A stretch of 64,000 bases of DNA from Stutzerimonas kunmingensis (GCF_900114065.1 NZ_FORS01000003.1:1-64000); one strand, 5' to 3'. Counted from the first letter of the stretch, positions 39,134 through 48,562 are shown. Translations and numbers: made by a program. Notes: generated from the sequence alone by a model not told the origin.

Positions 39134-39566
39134 GCGCCAGCCTGCGGATGCGTCCGCAGTGACAGAAAACCCCGCGGCCCTGTTCAGCACCTCGCTGGGC
39201 AGGGCCGTGTCGCTTTAGGGCGTTTGCGGCGTTCCGATCAACCGTCACCTCCCCGACACCTTCCTGCCCTCGCCCTGCCCGAGCCGGCTGCGCGACCGCT
39301 GACCTGATCTCCCTGCGGCCGCTATCTGCACCTGCCAACGCCCGCGCGTCGCCCTATTCCGGTATTCGCCTGCGCTCCGTCAGGTGGCCGGAACCATCGT
39401 CGCTCTCGCCGCCTCTGCTGAATATGACAAATGCGCCAGGCCGAGCCGGGACTCAGCCGATTGGGGCCTGACGCAGCGAGAAAACACACGCTCATTCAAA
39501 CCATGCAGCCCCTGGCCGGTGGCGAACCGCCCTGCCGGGGCTTCATTCAAAGGGCCCGTTTGTCCG
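39134..39566. other. Non-coding region with two hairpins
   Basis: Contains CTGCGGA/TCCGCAG (39142-39159) and CGGCCCTG/CAGGGCCG (39175-39207), either of which could stop the upstream transcript although neither has a T run. The frame of the following kinase stays open back to 39384, but that 61-codon stretch has no domain and no ribosome site. The kinase promoter is presumably here; not identified. Confidence 0.5.
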
Positions 39567-41609
39567 ATGACGCAAACGCTCAACTATCAGGCGATATTCG
39601 AAGCCGTCCCCAACCTGCATCTGATCCTCGCGCCTGATCAGGATTTCACCATCCTCGCTGCAAGCGATGCGCAGCTGCGCGCTACCTACACGCGCAGGGA
39701 AGAAAGCATCGGCAGACCGGTCTTCGACGTGTTCCGCAAGAACCCGGACGACCCGACCGAGTTCGGCACCAGCGTATTGCGCGACTCGCTCGAGCGCGTC
39801 CTGCGTAGCCGCGCGCCGGACCGCATGGCGATCACCCGCTACGATATCCCCCGGCCCGCAGCGCAGGGTGGCGGTTTCGAGCTGCGCTACTGGCGGCCGC
39901 TGAATGTCCCGGTGCTCGATGAGCACGGCGCCGTGCTCTACATCATCCATCAGGTCGAAGACGTGACCGAGGAAGTCCTGCGTCAGGGCAGCGCCAGCCT
40001 CAGCCACTTCGAGGAGCGCTTTCGCGCAGCGCTGCTCGGCTCCGGCATCGGCACCTTCACCTGGCTCTTCAGCGATGGCAGCCTCAGCCTGGACAGCGCG
40101 CTGGAGCAGCTCTTCCGCCTGCCGCTCGGGCTGAAGGTGACCAGCGTCGATACCTTCGTCGAGCAGGTTCATCCCGAAGACCGCGCCGATGTACGGCTGG
40201 CCTTCGACCACTACGCCAGGGGCGACGACTACACCGCGGAGTTTCGCCTGCTGCGTGCCGGCGCGGAGTGCTGGCTGGCCTGCAAGGCCAAGGCCTTTCG
40301 CGATGCCAGCGGAGCGCTCGCCTATGTCGCCGGCGCCTGCACCGACATCAGCGCCCGCCGGCATGTCGAAGATGCCCTGCGCGTCAGCGAGAACAGCCTG
40401 CGCCAGCTCAACGAGACCCTCGAAGCGCGGGTGGCCACCGAGGTCGCCGAGCGCAGCCGCGCCGAAGAAGCCCTGCGCCAGGCGCAGAAGATGGAAGCCG
40501 TCGGCCAGCTCACCGGCGGTATCGCCCACGACTTCAACAACCTGCTGACCGGCATCATCGGCAGCCTCGACCTGATGCAGCGGCGCCATCAGCGCAACGA
40601 GCCGCTGGAGCTGGAGCGCTACATCGGTGCCGCCGTGACGTCCGCCCAGCGCGCCGCCGCGCTGACCCAGCGCCTGTTGGCCTTCTCCCGGCAGCAGGCG
40701 CTCGACCTCAAACCGGTCGACGTCAACCAGCTGGTGGCCTCGCTGGAGGATCTGCTGCATCGCACCACGGGCGAGAACATCACCATCGAGACGCGGCTCA
40801 GCGCCGGGCTGCTGCCTGCCTGCATGGACGTCAACCAGCTGGAAAGCGCGCTGATCAACCTCGTCATCAATGCGCGCGATGCCATGCCCTACGGCGGCCG
40901 CATCACCCTGTCCACCGCCAGCTTCGCCATGGGCGACACACCCGACCCGAAGAAGCGCGGCATGAGCGCCGGCGAATACGTGCTGCTCAGCGTCACCGAC
41001 ACCGGCACCGGTATGGCGCCGAACGTCATGGCACGGGCCTTCGAGCCGTTCTTCACCACCAAGCCGATCGGCCAGGGCACCGGGCTCGGGCTGTCGATGG
41101 TGTATGGCTACATCAAGCAGGCCAAGGGCTACATCCAGATCGAGTCCGAGCCGGATATCGGCACGCGGGTGCACCTCTACCTGCCGGTGCATCAGGGCGA
41201 AGTCAGCGCCCTCGCCCACGAACCCGAGCGCACGCCTACAGGCTCTGGCGAAACCATCCTGGTAGTCGAGGATGAGCCGGTGGTCCGCTCGCTGGTGGTC
41301 GAGGTGCTGAACGAACTGGGCTACGAAACGCTGGAGGCCGGCGAAGCCAGCGAAGCGCTCTGCATCACCGAGAGCGAGCAGCGCATCGACCTGCTGATCT
41401 CCGACGTCGGCCTGCCCGGCATGAACGGCCGGCAACTGGCCGACATCGCCCGCCAGCAACGCCCCGGCCTGAAGGTGCTGTTCGCCACCGGCTATGCCGA
41501 GAGCTTTGCCGCCAATGATTTTCTCGGCCCGGACATGGCGGTGATCACCAAGCCCTTCGCCATCGACGTCTTCGCCAGCAAGGTCGGCGAGATGCTCGGC
41601 AACGGTTGA
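39567..41609 (+). CDS. Soluble hybrid histidine kinase: two PAS-like domains, HisKA-HATPase, receiver
   Basis: 680 residues from the ATG at 39567 ([15 protein letters not shown]). Order: PAS (~5-135), PAS with PAC (~145-265), coiled coil (270-305), HisKA with phospho-accepting H321 in [13 protein letters not shown], HATPase with N box ([14 protein letters not shown]) and G boxes ([21 protein letters not shown]), and a C-terminal receiver with D613 in [13 protein letters not shown]. No membrane helix, so the signal is cytosolic. The receiver is not followed by an output domain and no response regulator lies beside it. Convergent with the LysR gene. Signal and target unknown. Confidence 0.93.
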   Translation: MTQTLNYQAIFEAVPNLHLILAPDQDFTILAASDAQLRATYTRREESIGRPVFDVFRKNPDDPTEFGTSVLRDSLERVLRSRAPDRMAITRYDIPRPAAQGGGFELRYWRPLNVPVLDEHGAVLYIIHQVEDVTEEVLRQGSASLSHFEERFRAALLGSGIGTFTWLFSDGSLSLDSALEQLFRLPLGLKVTSVDTFVEQVHPEDRADVRLAFDHYARGDDYTAEFRLLRAGAECWLACKAKAFRDASGALAYVAGACTDISARRHVEDALRVSENSLRQLNETLEARVATEVAERSRAEEALRQAQKMEAVGQLTGGIAHDFNNLLTGIIGSLDLMQRRHQRNEPLELERYIGAAVTSAQRAAALTQRLLAFSRQQALDLKPVDVNQLVASLEDLLHRTTGENITIETRLSAGLLPACMDVNQLESALINLVINARDAMPYGGRITLSTASFAMGDTPDPKKRGMSAGEYVLLSVTDTGTGMAPNVMARAFEPFFTTKPIGQGTGLGLSMVYGYIKQAKGYIQIESEPDIGTRVHLYLPVHQGEVSALAHEPERTPTGSGETILVVEDEPVVRSLVVEVLNELGYETLEAGEASEALCITESEQRIDLLISDVGLPGMNGRQLADIARQQRPGLKVLFATGYAESFAANDFLGPDMAVITKPFAIDVFASKVGEMLGNG

Positions 41610-41620
41610 TGCGTGGCCGG

Positions 41621-42508
41621 CTACGCGCCCAGGCGCTCGCTGAGAAAGTCGATAAAGCAGGCGATGCGCGAGGCCAGCGCGCTGTTGCGGTAGTACACCG
41701 CGTTGATCGGCTGGCGCACATCGACGCGCTGCGCCGCCAGCACCTCGACCAGCTCGCCGCGCTGGCGATCCTTCTCGGTCATGAAGTCGGACAGGCACAC
41801 CAACCCCTCGCCGGCCAGCGCCAGTTCACGCGCCGTATCGCCGCTGGAGACACGCAGCGCCGGCGTGATCCGCCAGCTCTCGCCCAGCGCATGGCGCAAC
41901 GGCCAATCGTTGAGCCGATCCGGCTCGGTAAAGCCGATCAGGCTGTGATCTGCCAGGTCCTCGACCTGCAGCGGCACGCCATGCCGCTGCAGATAGGCCG
42001 GGCTCGCCAGCACCCGGCGCATGGTGTGGCACAGCGGCCGCGCATGCAGGCTGGAATCCGGCAGCGGGCCGATGCGGATGGCCAGATCGGTGCGCCGCTC
42101 CAGCAGGTCGATGATGCGGTCGTCGCTGTACAGCTCCAGCTCGATCTGCGGGTAGCGCGCGCGAAAGTCGCCGATCAGCGGCGCGATCACATGCAGCATG
42201 AACGGCGAAGCGGTGTTGACCCGCAAACGCCCCGCCGGTGTCTGTCGCCGCAGCGCCATCTGCTCCTCGGCCTCCTCCACGCTGGCCAGAATGCGCCGCG
42301 CCTGCGCCAGGAACACCTCGCCCTCCTCGGTCAGCTCGAGGCGCCTCGTGGTGCGGCGCAACAGCGTCACCGCCAGCTTGTCCTCCAAGCGACTCAATGC
42401 CCGGCTGACGCCCGAAGCGGTCTGTTCCAGCTGCTCGGCCGCGGCGCTGATCGAGCCACTGTCGACCACGCTGACAAAGGCGAGCATTTCGTCGAGGTTG
42501 GTTTTCAT
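41621..42508 (-). CDS. LysR-family transcriptional regulator
   Basis: 295 residues. N-terminal winged HTH (MLAFVSVVDSGSISAAAEQLEQTASGVSRALSRLE) and a C-terminal periplasmic-binding-like effector domain (RLRVNTASPFMLHVIAPLIGDF ... DLAIRIGPLPDSSLHARPL), close to the YafC/DmlR-like subgroup. No divergently paired structural gene: the next gene upstream (DUF421) is on the same strand. Target and ligand unknown. Confidence 0.92.
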   Translation of the reverse strand: MKTNLDEMLAFVSVVDSGSISAAAEQLEQTASGVSRALSRLEDKLAVTLLRRTTRRLELTEEGEVFLAQARRILASVEEAEEQMALRRQTPAGRLRVNTASPFMLHVIAPLIGDFRARYPQIELELYSDDRIIDLLERRTDLAIRIGPLPDSSLHARPLCHTMRRVLASPAYLQRHGVPLQVEDLADHSLIGFTEPDRLNDWPLRHALGESWRITPALRVSSGDTARELALAGEGLVCLSDFMTEKDRQRGELVEVLAAQRVDVRQPINAVYYRNSALASRIACFIDFLSERLGA

Positions 42509-42623
42509 CGGTGAGGTCGCATCGAATAGCGAGCGGAAACAGCGAGTCTGGCGGCAGCGCCGCGTGGCGGCAACCGGACCGGCGCGGGCCGGCGATCAGC
42601 CGCCGGCGAAGAGGGCTACGGCC

Positions 42624-43154
42624 TCAAACGCCCTTTTCATTCGGCCCCGGCACATTCACCCCGTCCAGCGTGGAACGGCTGTCGCCTGCGCCATCGGTGA
42701 TCACGCTGAAACTGCCATCGGTCTCCAGCACCACCGCCTCGATGCCATCCAGCGCGGCCAGTCCCTGGCTGCGCGCGGCGGCACGCACCTCGTCCTCGGT
42801 CACTCGCGCCACGCGCATGGCATCGCCGAGAAAACGCCCGCGATAGAACAGCAGCGCCGGCTCGCCCGTCACCGTACGCCGCACCCAGGCCACCCGCACG
42901 CTGGACCAGGTGACCGCGTACTGCAGCCCGATCAACAGGGCGAACGCCAGCACCCCCTCGGCCAGCGATACATCGCGATTGAGCAGAATCGTCGCGAAGG
43001 TCGAACCCAGCGCCACCGTCACCACCAGATCGAACGCATTCATCTTCGACAACGTCCGCCGCCCCGACAGGCGCAACAGCAGCACCAGGCTGATATAGGC
43101 CAGCACGCCCACCACCAGCGTGCGTATCAACATCGTTCCGCTACTGAAAAACAT
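42624..43154 (-). CDS. DUF421 (YetF-like) membrane protein
   Basis: 176 residues from the ATG at 43154, chosen because GGAGGTGATC lies about nine bases ahead; a GTG at 43169 would sit on top of that site. Three membrane helices in the first ~85 residues (TMLIRTLVVGVLAYISLVLLL; FDLVVTVALGSTFATILL; GVLAFALLIGLQYAVTW) followed by the YetF domain (GEPALLFYRGRFLGDAMRVARVTEDEVRAAARSQG). Function unknown. Confidence 0.9.
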   Translation of the reverse strand: MFFSSGTMLIRTLVVGVLAYISLVLLLRLSGRRTLSKMNAFDLVVTVALGSTFATILLNRDVSLAEGVLAFALLIGLQYAVTWSSVRVAWVRRTVTGEPALLFYRGRFLGDAMRVARVTEDEVRAAARSQGLAALDGIEAVVLETDGSFSVITDGAGDSRSTLDGVNVPGPNEKGV

Positions 43155-43626
43155 GCCTTCCACGATCACCTCCGCAACTGAGCCATGCAGGGTGGACAGG
43201 GTAGGCGGGCGGAAAGTGCAGACGGCGCGAGCGACCGCGCGTCAGGCGACGGCGTGAAAACCGAGGATTAATCCATCGTCTGCTTTACCCATACGGAAGC
43301 AGTGGCTAATGTGCCATCACGCGCAGCAACTGCGCACTCGATCACGGTTCCGCTGCGACGCTACGGTTTGCACCGGTTCGCTACCAAGGAAGGTACAGAT
43401 GGCGCTTTTTTTTACTGCTCACTCGCTCTGCTTGAGCAACCTCCCGGTCGGCGCTCAGGCGCGATACCTCGACCTCGTTGTACTTCATCCTCATCGCGGC
43501 ATCCTCCTTATCTAACTCAGGAACGTAAGCTCGTTTGGGTCGAGTGGATAGCTTTGCGTGACCTTAAGAATAAAGCTGCACCCTCTTTCGATAATTTAAA
43601 GTCTTGTTATTACAAGGATTTGATTA
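43155..43626. other. Boundary between core DNA and the AT-rich islet
   Basis: Base composition shifts from GC-rich to AT-rich between about 43,500 and 43,620. The only coding candidate is a 37-codon minus-strand frame at 43381-43494. No tRNA, direct repeat or integrase was seen at this edge. Confidence 0.5.
43381..43494 (-). CDS. Possible small gene or gene remnant
   Basis: 37 codons, MRMKYNEVEVSRLSADREV and onward, ending KKKRHLYLPW. It is listed because AAGGAGGATG precedes the ATG at near-ideal spacing, which is unusual by chance. The lysine run comes from an A8 tract (T8 on the plus strand), so the frame may be a truncated 5' end of a longer lost gene. No family recognised. Confidence 0.25.
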   Translation of the reverse strand: MRMKYNEVEVSRLSADREVAQAERVSSKKKRHLYLPW

Positions 43627-44484
43627 ATGCATTTTTTCTATATGGATGAGAGCGGGGACTCCGGAGCAAATCTTACCGACCAGCAGCAACCTATCTTCGT
43701 CTTGGGCGGGCTGAGTGTTGCTGATAAGAAATGGAACAATACCAAGGAGCGGCTTGACGCCATAATAGTCAATTATTTCAACGGCTCTGTTCCTGTTGGT
43801 TTTGAAATTCACTCTCATGAATTGCTTTCTCCAAACGGCGCGGGCTTCTTTGCTGGCCACTCGATAAATGATCGATTAGCACTAGTTCGCTCATTACTTG
43901 GTTTGATAGAAGAGCTTGGGCATCAAGTGCATTTCTTTGCAGTGGAAAAATCCTGTCTCATTAAATCGCAATGCCAGTATCAATCTGTATTCGACACGAA
44001 GCATCCCTATTTGCTTTCTTTTGATTATTTGATTACATACATGAATTGGCATGTTAAAAATAATTTGGGGCAGTCTGCCAGGGGTATGATTGTTCTAGAC
44101 GAAAAAGAAGAGCATCATGAAAGCGTTGAAGCGATTATCCAAAATCGCCGTTTTGAAGTGCCCAATAGCCAAAAAGTAAAATGGATAGTCGAGTTTAGCT
44201 ATCCCATCGACTCGCGTAAAAATCCAATGATACAGCTCTCTGATCTAGTGGTGCTTTGCGTCAGGAGGTTTTTGGAAATCGAAAAGGGATATAAGGAAAA
44301 CACTCCTGATGTGGTCAAAAACTTTTACGCTGAGTGCTACAACTTGATTGATAAAAGGGTTAAAAGCAGAAACATTGTTGAACGCACTGGTAGAAATTTA
44401 AAGCATCTCAACGAGCATTTATCAAGATGCCAGTGTAAGCCAAGAACTCAATGGCGGCGCGCTTATGGCATACAGCGCAACTGA
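43627..44484 (+). CDS. DUF3800 domain protein (putative nuclease fold)
   Basis: 285 residues, preceded by AAGGAT. Starts MHFFYMDESGDSGAN, with the DESGDSG motif that opens DUF3800 proteins, and retains the matching C-terminal acidic motif in NPMIQLSDLVVLCVRR (Q..D). The fold is thought to be RNase H-like, which would make the conserved Asp/Glu catalytic; activity unproven. DUF3800 genes are common in accessory and defence-associated loci. Codon use is AT-rich and unlike the flanking genes, indicating transfer. The next gene encodes a GIY-YIG protein 140 bases downstream. Confidence 0.82.
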   Translation: MHFFYMDESGDSGANLTDQQQPIFVLGGLSVADKKWNNTKERLDAIIVNYFNGSVPVGFEIHSHELLSPNGAGFFAGHSINDRLALVRSLLGLIEELGHQVHFFAVEKSCLIKSQCQYQSVFDTKHPYLLSFDYLITYMNWHVKNNLGQSARGMIVLDEKEEHHESVEAIIQNRRFEVPNSQKVKWIVEFSYPIDSRKNPMIQLSDLVVLCVRRFLEIEKGYKENTPDVVKNFYAECYNLIDKRVKSRNIVERTGRNLKHLNEHLSRCQCKPRTQWRRAYGIQRN

Positions 44485-44626
44485 TGACGAATTTTACTAA
44501 TTCCTTTTCTTCTGCACTTACTAGCTATGGAACCATGCTGCTACAACACTGGAAAGAAGTGACTAGACTGCTGTTAAGATCAGTATGTGACGTTATCCTA
44601 TAAACAGTATTTTTGGAGTCTCTGCC

Positions 44627-45352
44627 TTGTTTGAGCTATTTCCTTCGGAGGTCGTTGAAAAGTTAAGAAATTACGTATATCGACTTATTGATCCGCGCAA
44701 CGGAGAAACATTTTATGTGGGGCGGGGTGCTGGGAACCGTTTGTATGCTCATATTCGCGATGAGCTAGGGAGTGAAAAAGATGAAGTCAGCGACAAACTT
44801 AGACGCATTAGAGAAATACGAATTGCCGGCTTTGAGGTTGCTCACGTAGTTCATCGACATGGTATGGATGTAGCAACGGCGAAGGAAGTTGAAGCGGCAC
44901 TGATCGACGCCTATCCGGGGCTCACGAATGTTGTGGGCGGCGAAAATAGTGGCGAGCGTGGCGCGATGCATGCGATGGAGATCGTTCGAGAATACCTTGC
45001 AAAGCCAGCCGTGTTCACCCATAAAGCATTGTTGATCAGTGTTAATAGAAGTGCCTCAGAGCGGCCGTTATATGAAGCTACGAGGTATGCATGGAAGCTC
45101 AGCAAGAAAAAAGTAAAAGAGGCAGAGTTAGTATTAGCTTCCGAAAAAGGAATTATCAGAGCGGCATATATTCCAGAGAAATGGCTAGAAGCTACATCGC
45201 TTAATTTCCCCGGACGAGCTGACCGGCCAGGGCGTGTAGGCTTTATTGGCAAGGAAGCCCCGATTGAAGTACAGAACTTGTATGTTGGGCGGCGCATCCC
45301 GGACGAATTTAGATTCGGAACTGCAAACCCAATTCGCTATACATGGAAGTGA
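44627..45352 (+). CDS. GIY-YIG nuclease-like protein (LEM-3 type) with C-terminal extension
   Basis: 241 residues from a TTG at 44627, with GGAG eight bases upstream. The N-terminal GIY-YIG domain shows NYVYRLIDPRNGETFYVGRG (GIY and YIG equivalents) and GNRLYAHIRDE with the conserved arginine, then a helical region to about 110. The C-terminal ~110 residues (PLYEATRYAWKLSKKKVKEA; GRVGFIGKEAP; NLYVGRRIPDEFR) form a separate domain that resembles the partner domain of bacterial LEM-3-type GIY-YIG proteins; I suspect a PUA/ASCH-like nucleic-acid-binding fold. AT-rich, probably acquired with the DUF3800 gene. Confidence 0.78.
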   Translation: MFELFPSEVVEKLRNYVYRLIDPRNGETFYVGRGAGNRLYAHIRDELGSEKDEVSDKLRRIREIRIAGFEVAHVVHRHGMDVATAKEVEAALIDAYPGLTNVVGGENSGERGAMHAMEIVREYLAKPAVFTHKALLISVNRSASERPLYEATRYAWKLSKKKVKEAELVLASEKGIIRAAYIPEKWLEATSLNFPGRADRPGRVGFIGKEAPIEVQNLYVGRRIPDEFRFGTANPIRYTWK

Positions 45353-45461
45353 GTAGCTTCTATGGACCAAGCGCGGATTTTTTACCGTCATTGGCCGAGC
45401 TTAGTAACAACCTATCGACTTATGCGGCGTTGTAGCCCTCAATTCCATAGAGGTAAGAATC

Positions 45462-46028
45462 ATGCAGCTCACAGCCCTCCTTGTCCCAACCTATATACAA
45501 ATGCTCAACACCCTCTCCGGCTGGCTAAAGAAAGCGCAGGCCCAGCTACCGGAAGCGGAGGCGCAGGCGCTGTTATCCGCGCGGCTGGCGCCGGATATGT
45601 TTCCGCTGTCGACTCAGGTTCGCTTTGCCTGTGTGCAGGCGCAGGAGGCCGTTTGCCGGCTGAGAGGCGAGGCCTTCCCGACTGTGATCAACGAACTGCT
45701 GGACGAGGGGCGGCAGGCGGGTGAGCGGCCGGGCACGCTGGCCGATGCCTATGCCCGGATCAATGAGACGGTGGCGTTGCTCGACGGCCTCGCCGCCGAT
45801 GCGCTGGATATGGACGCGGACAAGCCAATCGCCCACGAGTTGGCGAACGGGATGATCTTCGATCTGACCGCGGACCAGTACGCCCGTGACTGGACGCTGG
45901 CGCAGTTCTATTTCCATGTGATGGCCGCGTATTCGATCCTGCGCAAGGAAGGGATCGAGCTGGGCAAGGCGGACTACGTGGCGCATATGCTGCCGTATCT
46001 GCGGCCGGAATCGGTTCCGAAGGGGTAA
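45462..46028 (+). CDS. DUF1993 family protein
   Basis: 188 residues, all-helical, DinB-like in pattern: VPTYIQMLNTLSGWLKKAQA at the start, PDMFPLSTQVRFACVQAQEA, and FYFHVMAAYSILRKEGIELGKADYV near the end. Cytosolic; role unknown. Back to GC-rich codon use, so it marks the right edge of the islet. Confidence 0.88.
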   Translation: MQLTALLVPTYIQMLNTLSGWLKKAQAQLPEAEAQALLSARLAPDMFPLSTQVRFACVQAQEAVCRLRGEAFPTVINELLDEGRQAGERPGTLADAYARINETVALLDGLAADALDMDADKPIAHELANGMIFDLTADQYARDWTLAQFYFHVMAAYSILRKEGIELGKADYVAHMLPYLRPESVPKG

Positions 46029-46546
46029 GCCGGGTAGGGTGGGCTTTAGCCCACCGGGGCGGTTCGGTATGGGGGTTGGTGGGCTGAAGCCCACCCTACG
46101 GTGCTGCGTTCGGGAGCAGGCAGCGAGGTGGGCTGAACGTAACGCGTGGAAAAGGCTTCGCCGTTTTCCACCCTAACCATGCGCGGTGTGTCGGCTGCCG
46201 GGTAGCCGGGTAGCCGGGCAGGGTGGGCTTTAGCCCGCCGAGGCGGTTCGGTTATGGGGGTTGGTGGGCTGAAGCCCACCCTACGGTGCTGTGCTCGGGA
46301 GCAGGCAGCGAGGTGGTCTGAACGTAACGCGTGGAAAAGGCTTCGCCGTTTTCCACCCTACGCATGTGCGGTGTGTCGGCAGCCGGGTAGGGTGGGCTTT
46401 AGCCCACCGGGGCGGTTCGGTTATGGGGTTGGTGGGCTGAAGCCTACCCTACGGTGCTGCGCTCGGGAGCAGGCAGCGAGGTGGTCTGAACGTAACGCGT
46501 GGAAAAGGCTTCGCCGTTTTCCACCCTACGCATGCGCGCTGTCGGC
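46029..46546. repeat. Three imperfect tandem repeats rich in palindromes
   Basis: Units start at about 46029, 46207 and 46383; equivalent points are 184 and 169 bases apart. Each unit holds two nested palindromes, GTGGGCTTTAGCCCAC and GTGGGCTGAAGCCCAC (with small changes), and ends with GGAAAAGGCTTCGCCGTTTTCC followed by ACCCTA. The conserved core also includes GGGAGCAGGCAGCGAGGTGG. They look like a clustered REP/BIME-type intergenic repeat. No open frame in them resembles a protein. Confidence 0.85.
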
Positions 46547-46562
46547 AGAGGAGGCGGGGTGG

Positions 46563-46600
46563 CGTAGGGTGGACAACGCTCTGCTTGTCCACCGATGCGA
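46563..46600. repeat. Related palindromic repeat
   Basis: GTAGGGTGGACAACGCTCTG followed by CTTGTCCACC: the same GTAGGGTGG lead as the cluster just upstream, with an inverted arm GGTGGACAA/TTGTCCACC. Confidence 0.65.
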
Positions 46601-46726
46601 ATCGACGGGCCGGTTGTATGGTTGGCGAAACGCTCGCGGGCTCCGGGCGTCCAACCGGGATGCCGCGCCCGCGCGGTCGTATTTGCGAACGACGTTCGCC
46701 CACCCCGCCACAAAGCAGACCTCCTC

Positions 46727-48562
46727 ATGTTGTTCCGCCGTTTCGAAAACCTGATCGACGTCTTCAAACCCAGCCCGGATGTTGCGCCGCCGGCCGGGAT
46801 GCTGCGCTTCTATGCCCACTACCTGAAGCAGGTCTGGCCGTTGATGACGGCCGTGCTGGTGGTGGGCTTTTTCGCGGCGCTGATCGAGGTGGCGCTGTTC
46901 AGCTTTCTCGGCCAGTTGATCGATATGGCTCAGGCGACCGATGACGCGCGGACCTTCTTCGCCGAGCACCGCAACGCGTTGCTGTGGATGGCAGCGGTGG
47001 CGCTGGTCATCCGGCCCCTGGTATTCGGCCTGCACAACCTGCTGACGCATCAGGCGATCAACCCGGGGCTGACCAATCTGATCCGCTGGCAGAACCATCG
47101 CTACGTGCTCAAGCAGAGCCTGAACTTCTTCCAGAACGACTTCGCCGGGCGCATCGCCCAGCGCGTGATGCAGACCGGTCCGTCGCTGCGCGATTCGGCC
47201 ATGCAGGTGATCGATGCGCTGTGGCATGTGGCGGTCTATGCCGGCAGCGCGCTGTATCTGTTCGCCGCTGCGGACCTGCGTTTGATCGTGCCGTTGCTGC
47301 TGTGGATCGTCGGCTACAGCGCTGCGCTCTGGTACTTCGTGCCGCGTATCCGCGCGCGTTCGGCAGCGGCATCCGCGGCGCGTTCGAAGGTGATGGGGCG
47401 GGTGGTGGACGGCTACAGCAACGTCGCCACGCTCAAGCTGTTCGCCCATTCACGGGAGGAGGAGAGCTACGCCCGCGAGGCGATGCAGGAGCTGCTTGGC
47501 AAGTTCCGCCTGCAGTCGCGGGTGATCACCAGCCTGGATTTCCTCATCACCTGCATGAACGGCCTGTTGATCGTCGGCACCGGCGCGCTGGCGCTGTGGC
47601 TGTGGAGCGAGGCGCTGATCACCACAGGCGCCATCGCCCTGGCGCTGGGCCTGGTGATCCGCATCAACAACATGGCCGAGTGGATCATGTGGGTGGTCAA
47701 CGGCATCTTCGAGAACGTCGGCACCGTGCAGGACGGCATGAAGAGCATCGTCCGGCCGCGCGACGTGCTCGATCCCGAGGACGCCAGGCCGCTGCAGGTG
47801 GAGCAGGGCGGCGTGCGCTTCGAGGATGTGCATTTCCACTATGGCAAGCAGGGCGGCGTGATCAGCGGGCTCTCCATCGATATTCGCCCGGGCGAGAAGA
47901 TCGGCCTGGTCGGGCCGTCGGGTGCGGGCAAGTCGACGCTGGTCAACCTGCTGCTGCGCCTCTATGACCTGGAGAGCGGGCGCATCCTCATCGATGGGCA
48001 GAACGTCGCCGAGGTCAGCCAGGAGAGCCTGCGCGCCAATATCGGCGTGGTCACCCAGGACACCTCGCTGCTGCACCGTTCCATCCGCGACAACCTGCGC
48101 TACGGCAAGCCCGACGCCACGGAAGAAGAGCTCTGGGCCGCGGCGCGCAAGGCCCGCGCGGATGCGTTCATCGAGACCCTGGACGACAGCCAGGGCGGCA
48201 AGGGCTTCGAGGCGATGGTGGGCGAGCGCGGCGTGAAGCTCTCCGGCGGGCAACGGCAGCGCATCGCCATCGCCCGGGTGCTGCTCAAGGACGCGCCGAT
48301 CCTGGTGCTCGACGAAGCCACCTCGGCGCTGGATTCGGAGGTCGAGGCGGCGATTCAGGAGAGCCTGGATACCCTGATGGAAGGCAAGACGGTGATCGCC
48401 ATCGCCCACCGGCTGTCGACCATCGCGCGTATGGACCGGCTGGTAGTGATCGATGGCGGCCAGGTGATCGAGACCGGCACTCATGCCGAGTTGATCGCCC
48501 GCGGCGGCCTCTATGCGCGGCTGTGGCAGCACCAGACCGGAGGGTTCGTCGGGGTGGATTGA
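46727..48562 (+). CDS. ABC exporter, fused permease-ATPase
   Basis: 611 residues from the ATG at 46727; the frame is open back to 46595 through repeat-derived sequence. Six-helix exporter domain (about 35-330) and an ATPase domain with Walker A GPSGAGKST at 396-404, signature LSGGQRQRIAIARVLL, Walker B ILVLDEATSALD and the H-loop IAHRLSTIARM. Complete half-transporter that should work as a homodimer at the inner membrane. Substrate unknown; lipid or peptide/multidrug export are the usual roles. No clear Shine-Dalgarno was seen. Confidence 0.92.
   Translation: MLFRRFENLIDVFKPSPDVAPPAGMLRFYAHYLKQVWPLMTAVLVVGFFAALIEVALFSFLGQLIDMAQATDDARTFFAEHRNALLWMAAVALVIRPLVFGLHNLLTHQAINPGLTNLIRWQNHRYVLKQSLNFFQNDFAGRIAQRVMQTGPSLRDSAMQVIDALWHVAVYAGSALYLFAAADLRLIVPLLLWIVGYSAALWYFVPRIRARSAAASAARSKVMGRVVDGYSNVATLKLFAHSREEESYAREAMQELLGKFRLQSRVITSLDFLITCMNGLLIVGTGALALWLWSEALITTGAIALALGLVIRINNMAEWIMWVVNGIFENVGTVQDGMKSIVRPRDVLDPEDARPLQVEQGGVRFEDVHFHYGKQGGVISGLSIDIRPGEKIGLVGPSGAGKSTLVNLLLRLYDLESGRILIDGQNVAEVSQESLRANIGVVTQDTSLLHRSIRDNLRYGKPDATEEELWAAARKARADAFIETLDDSQGGKGFEAMVGERGVKLSGGQRQRIAIARVLLKDAPILVLDEATSALDSEVEAAIQESLDTLMEGKTVIAIAHRLSTIARMDRLVVIDGGQVIETGTHAELIARGGLYARLWQHQTGGFVGVD

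Noticed and set aside
39384..39566. 61-residue N-terminal extension of the hybrid kinase
   Set aside because: Not domain-like, and the PAS domain begins just after the ATG at 39567.
39543..41798. A 751-codon minus-strand frame opposite the hybrid kinase
   Set aside because: No domain; the opposite strand has every kinase and receiver motif.
43302..43649. A 115-codon plus-strand frame running into the DUF3800 gene
   Set aside because: Overlaps a better-supported gene in another frame and crosses the composition boundary; no motif.
46029..46600. CRISPR array
   Set aside because: Only three units of ~170-184 bases that are similar along their whole length, with no short conserved repeat alternating with unique spacers, and no cas genes.
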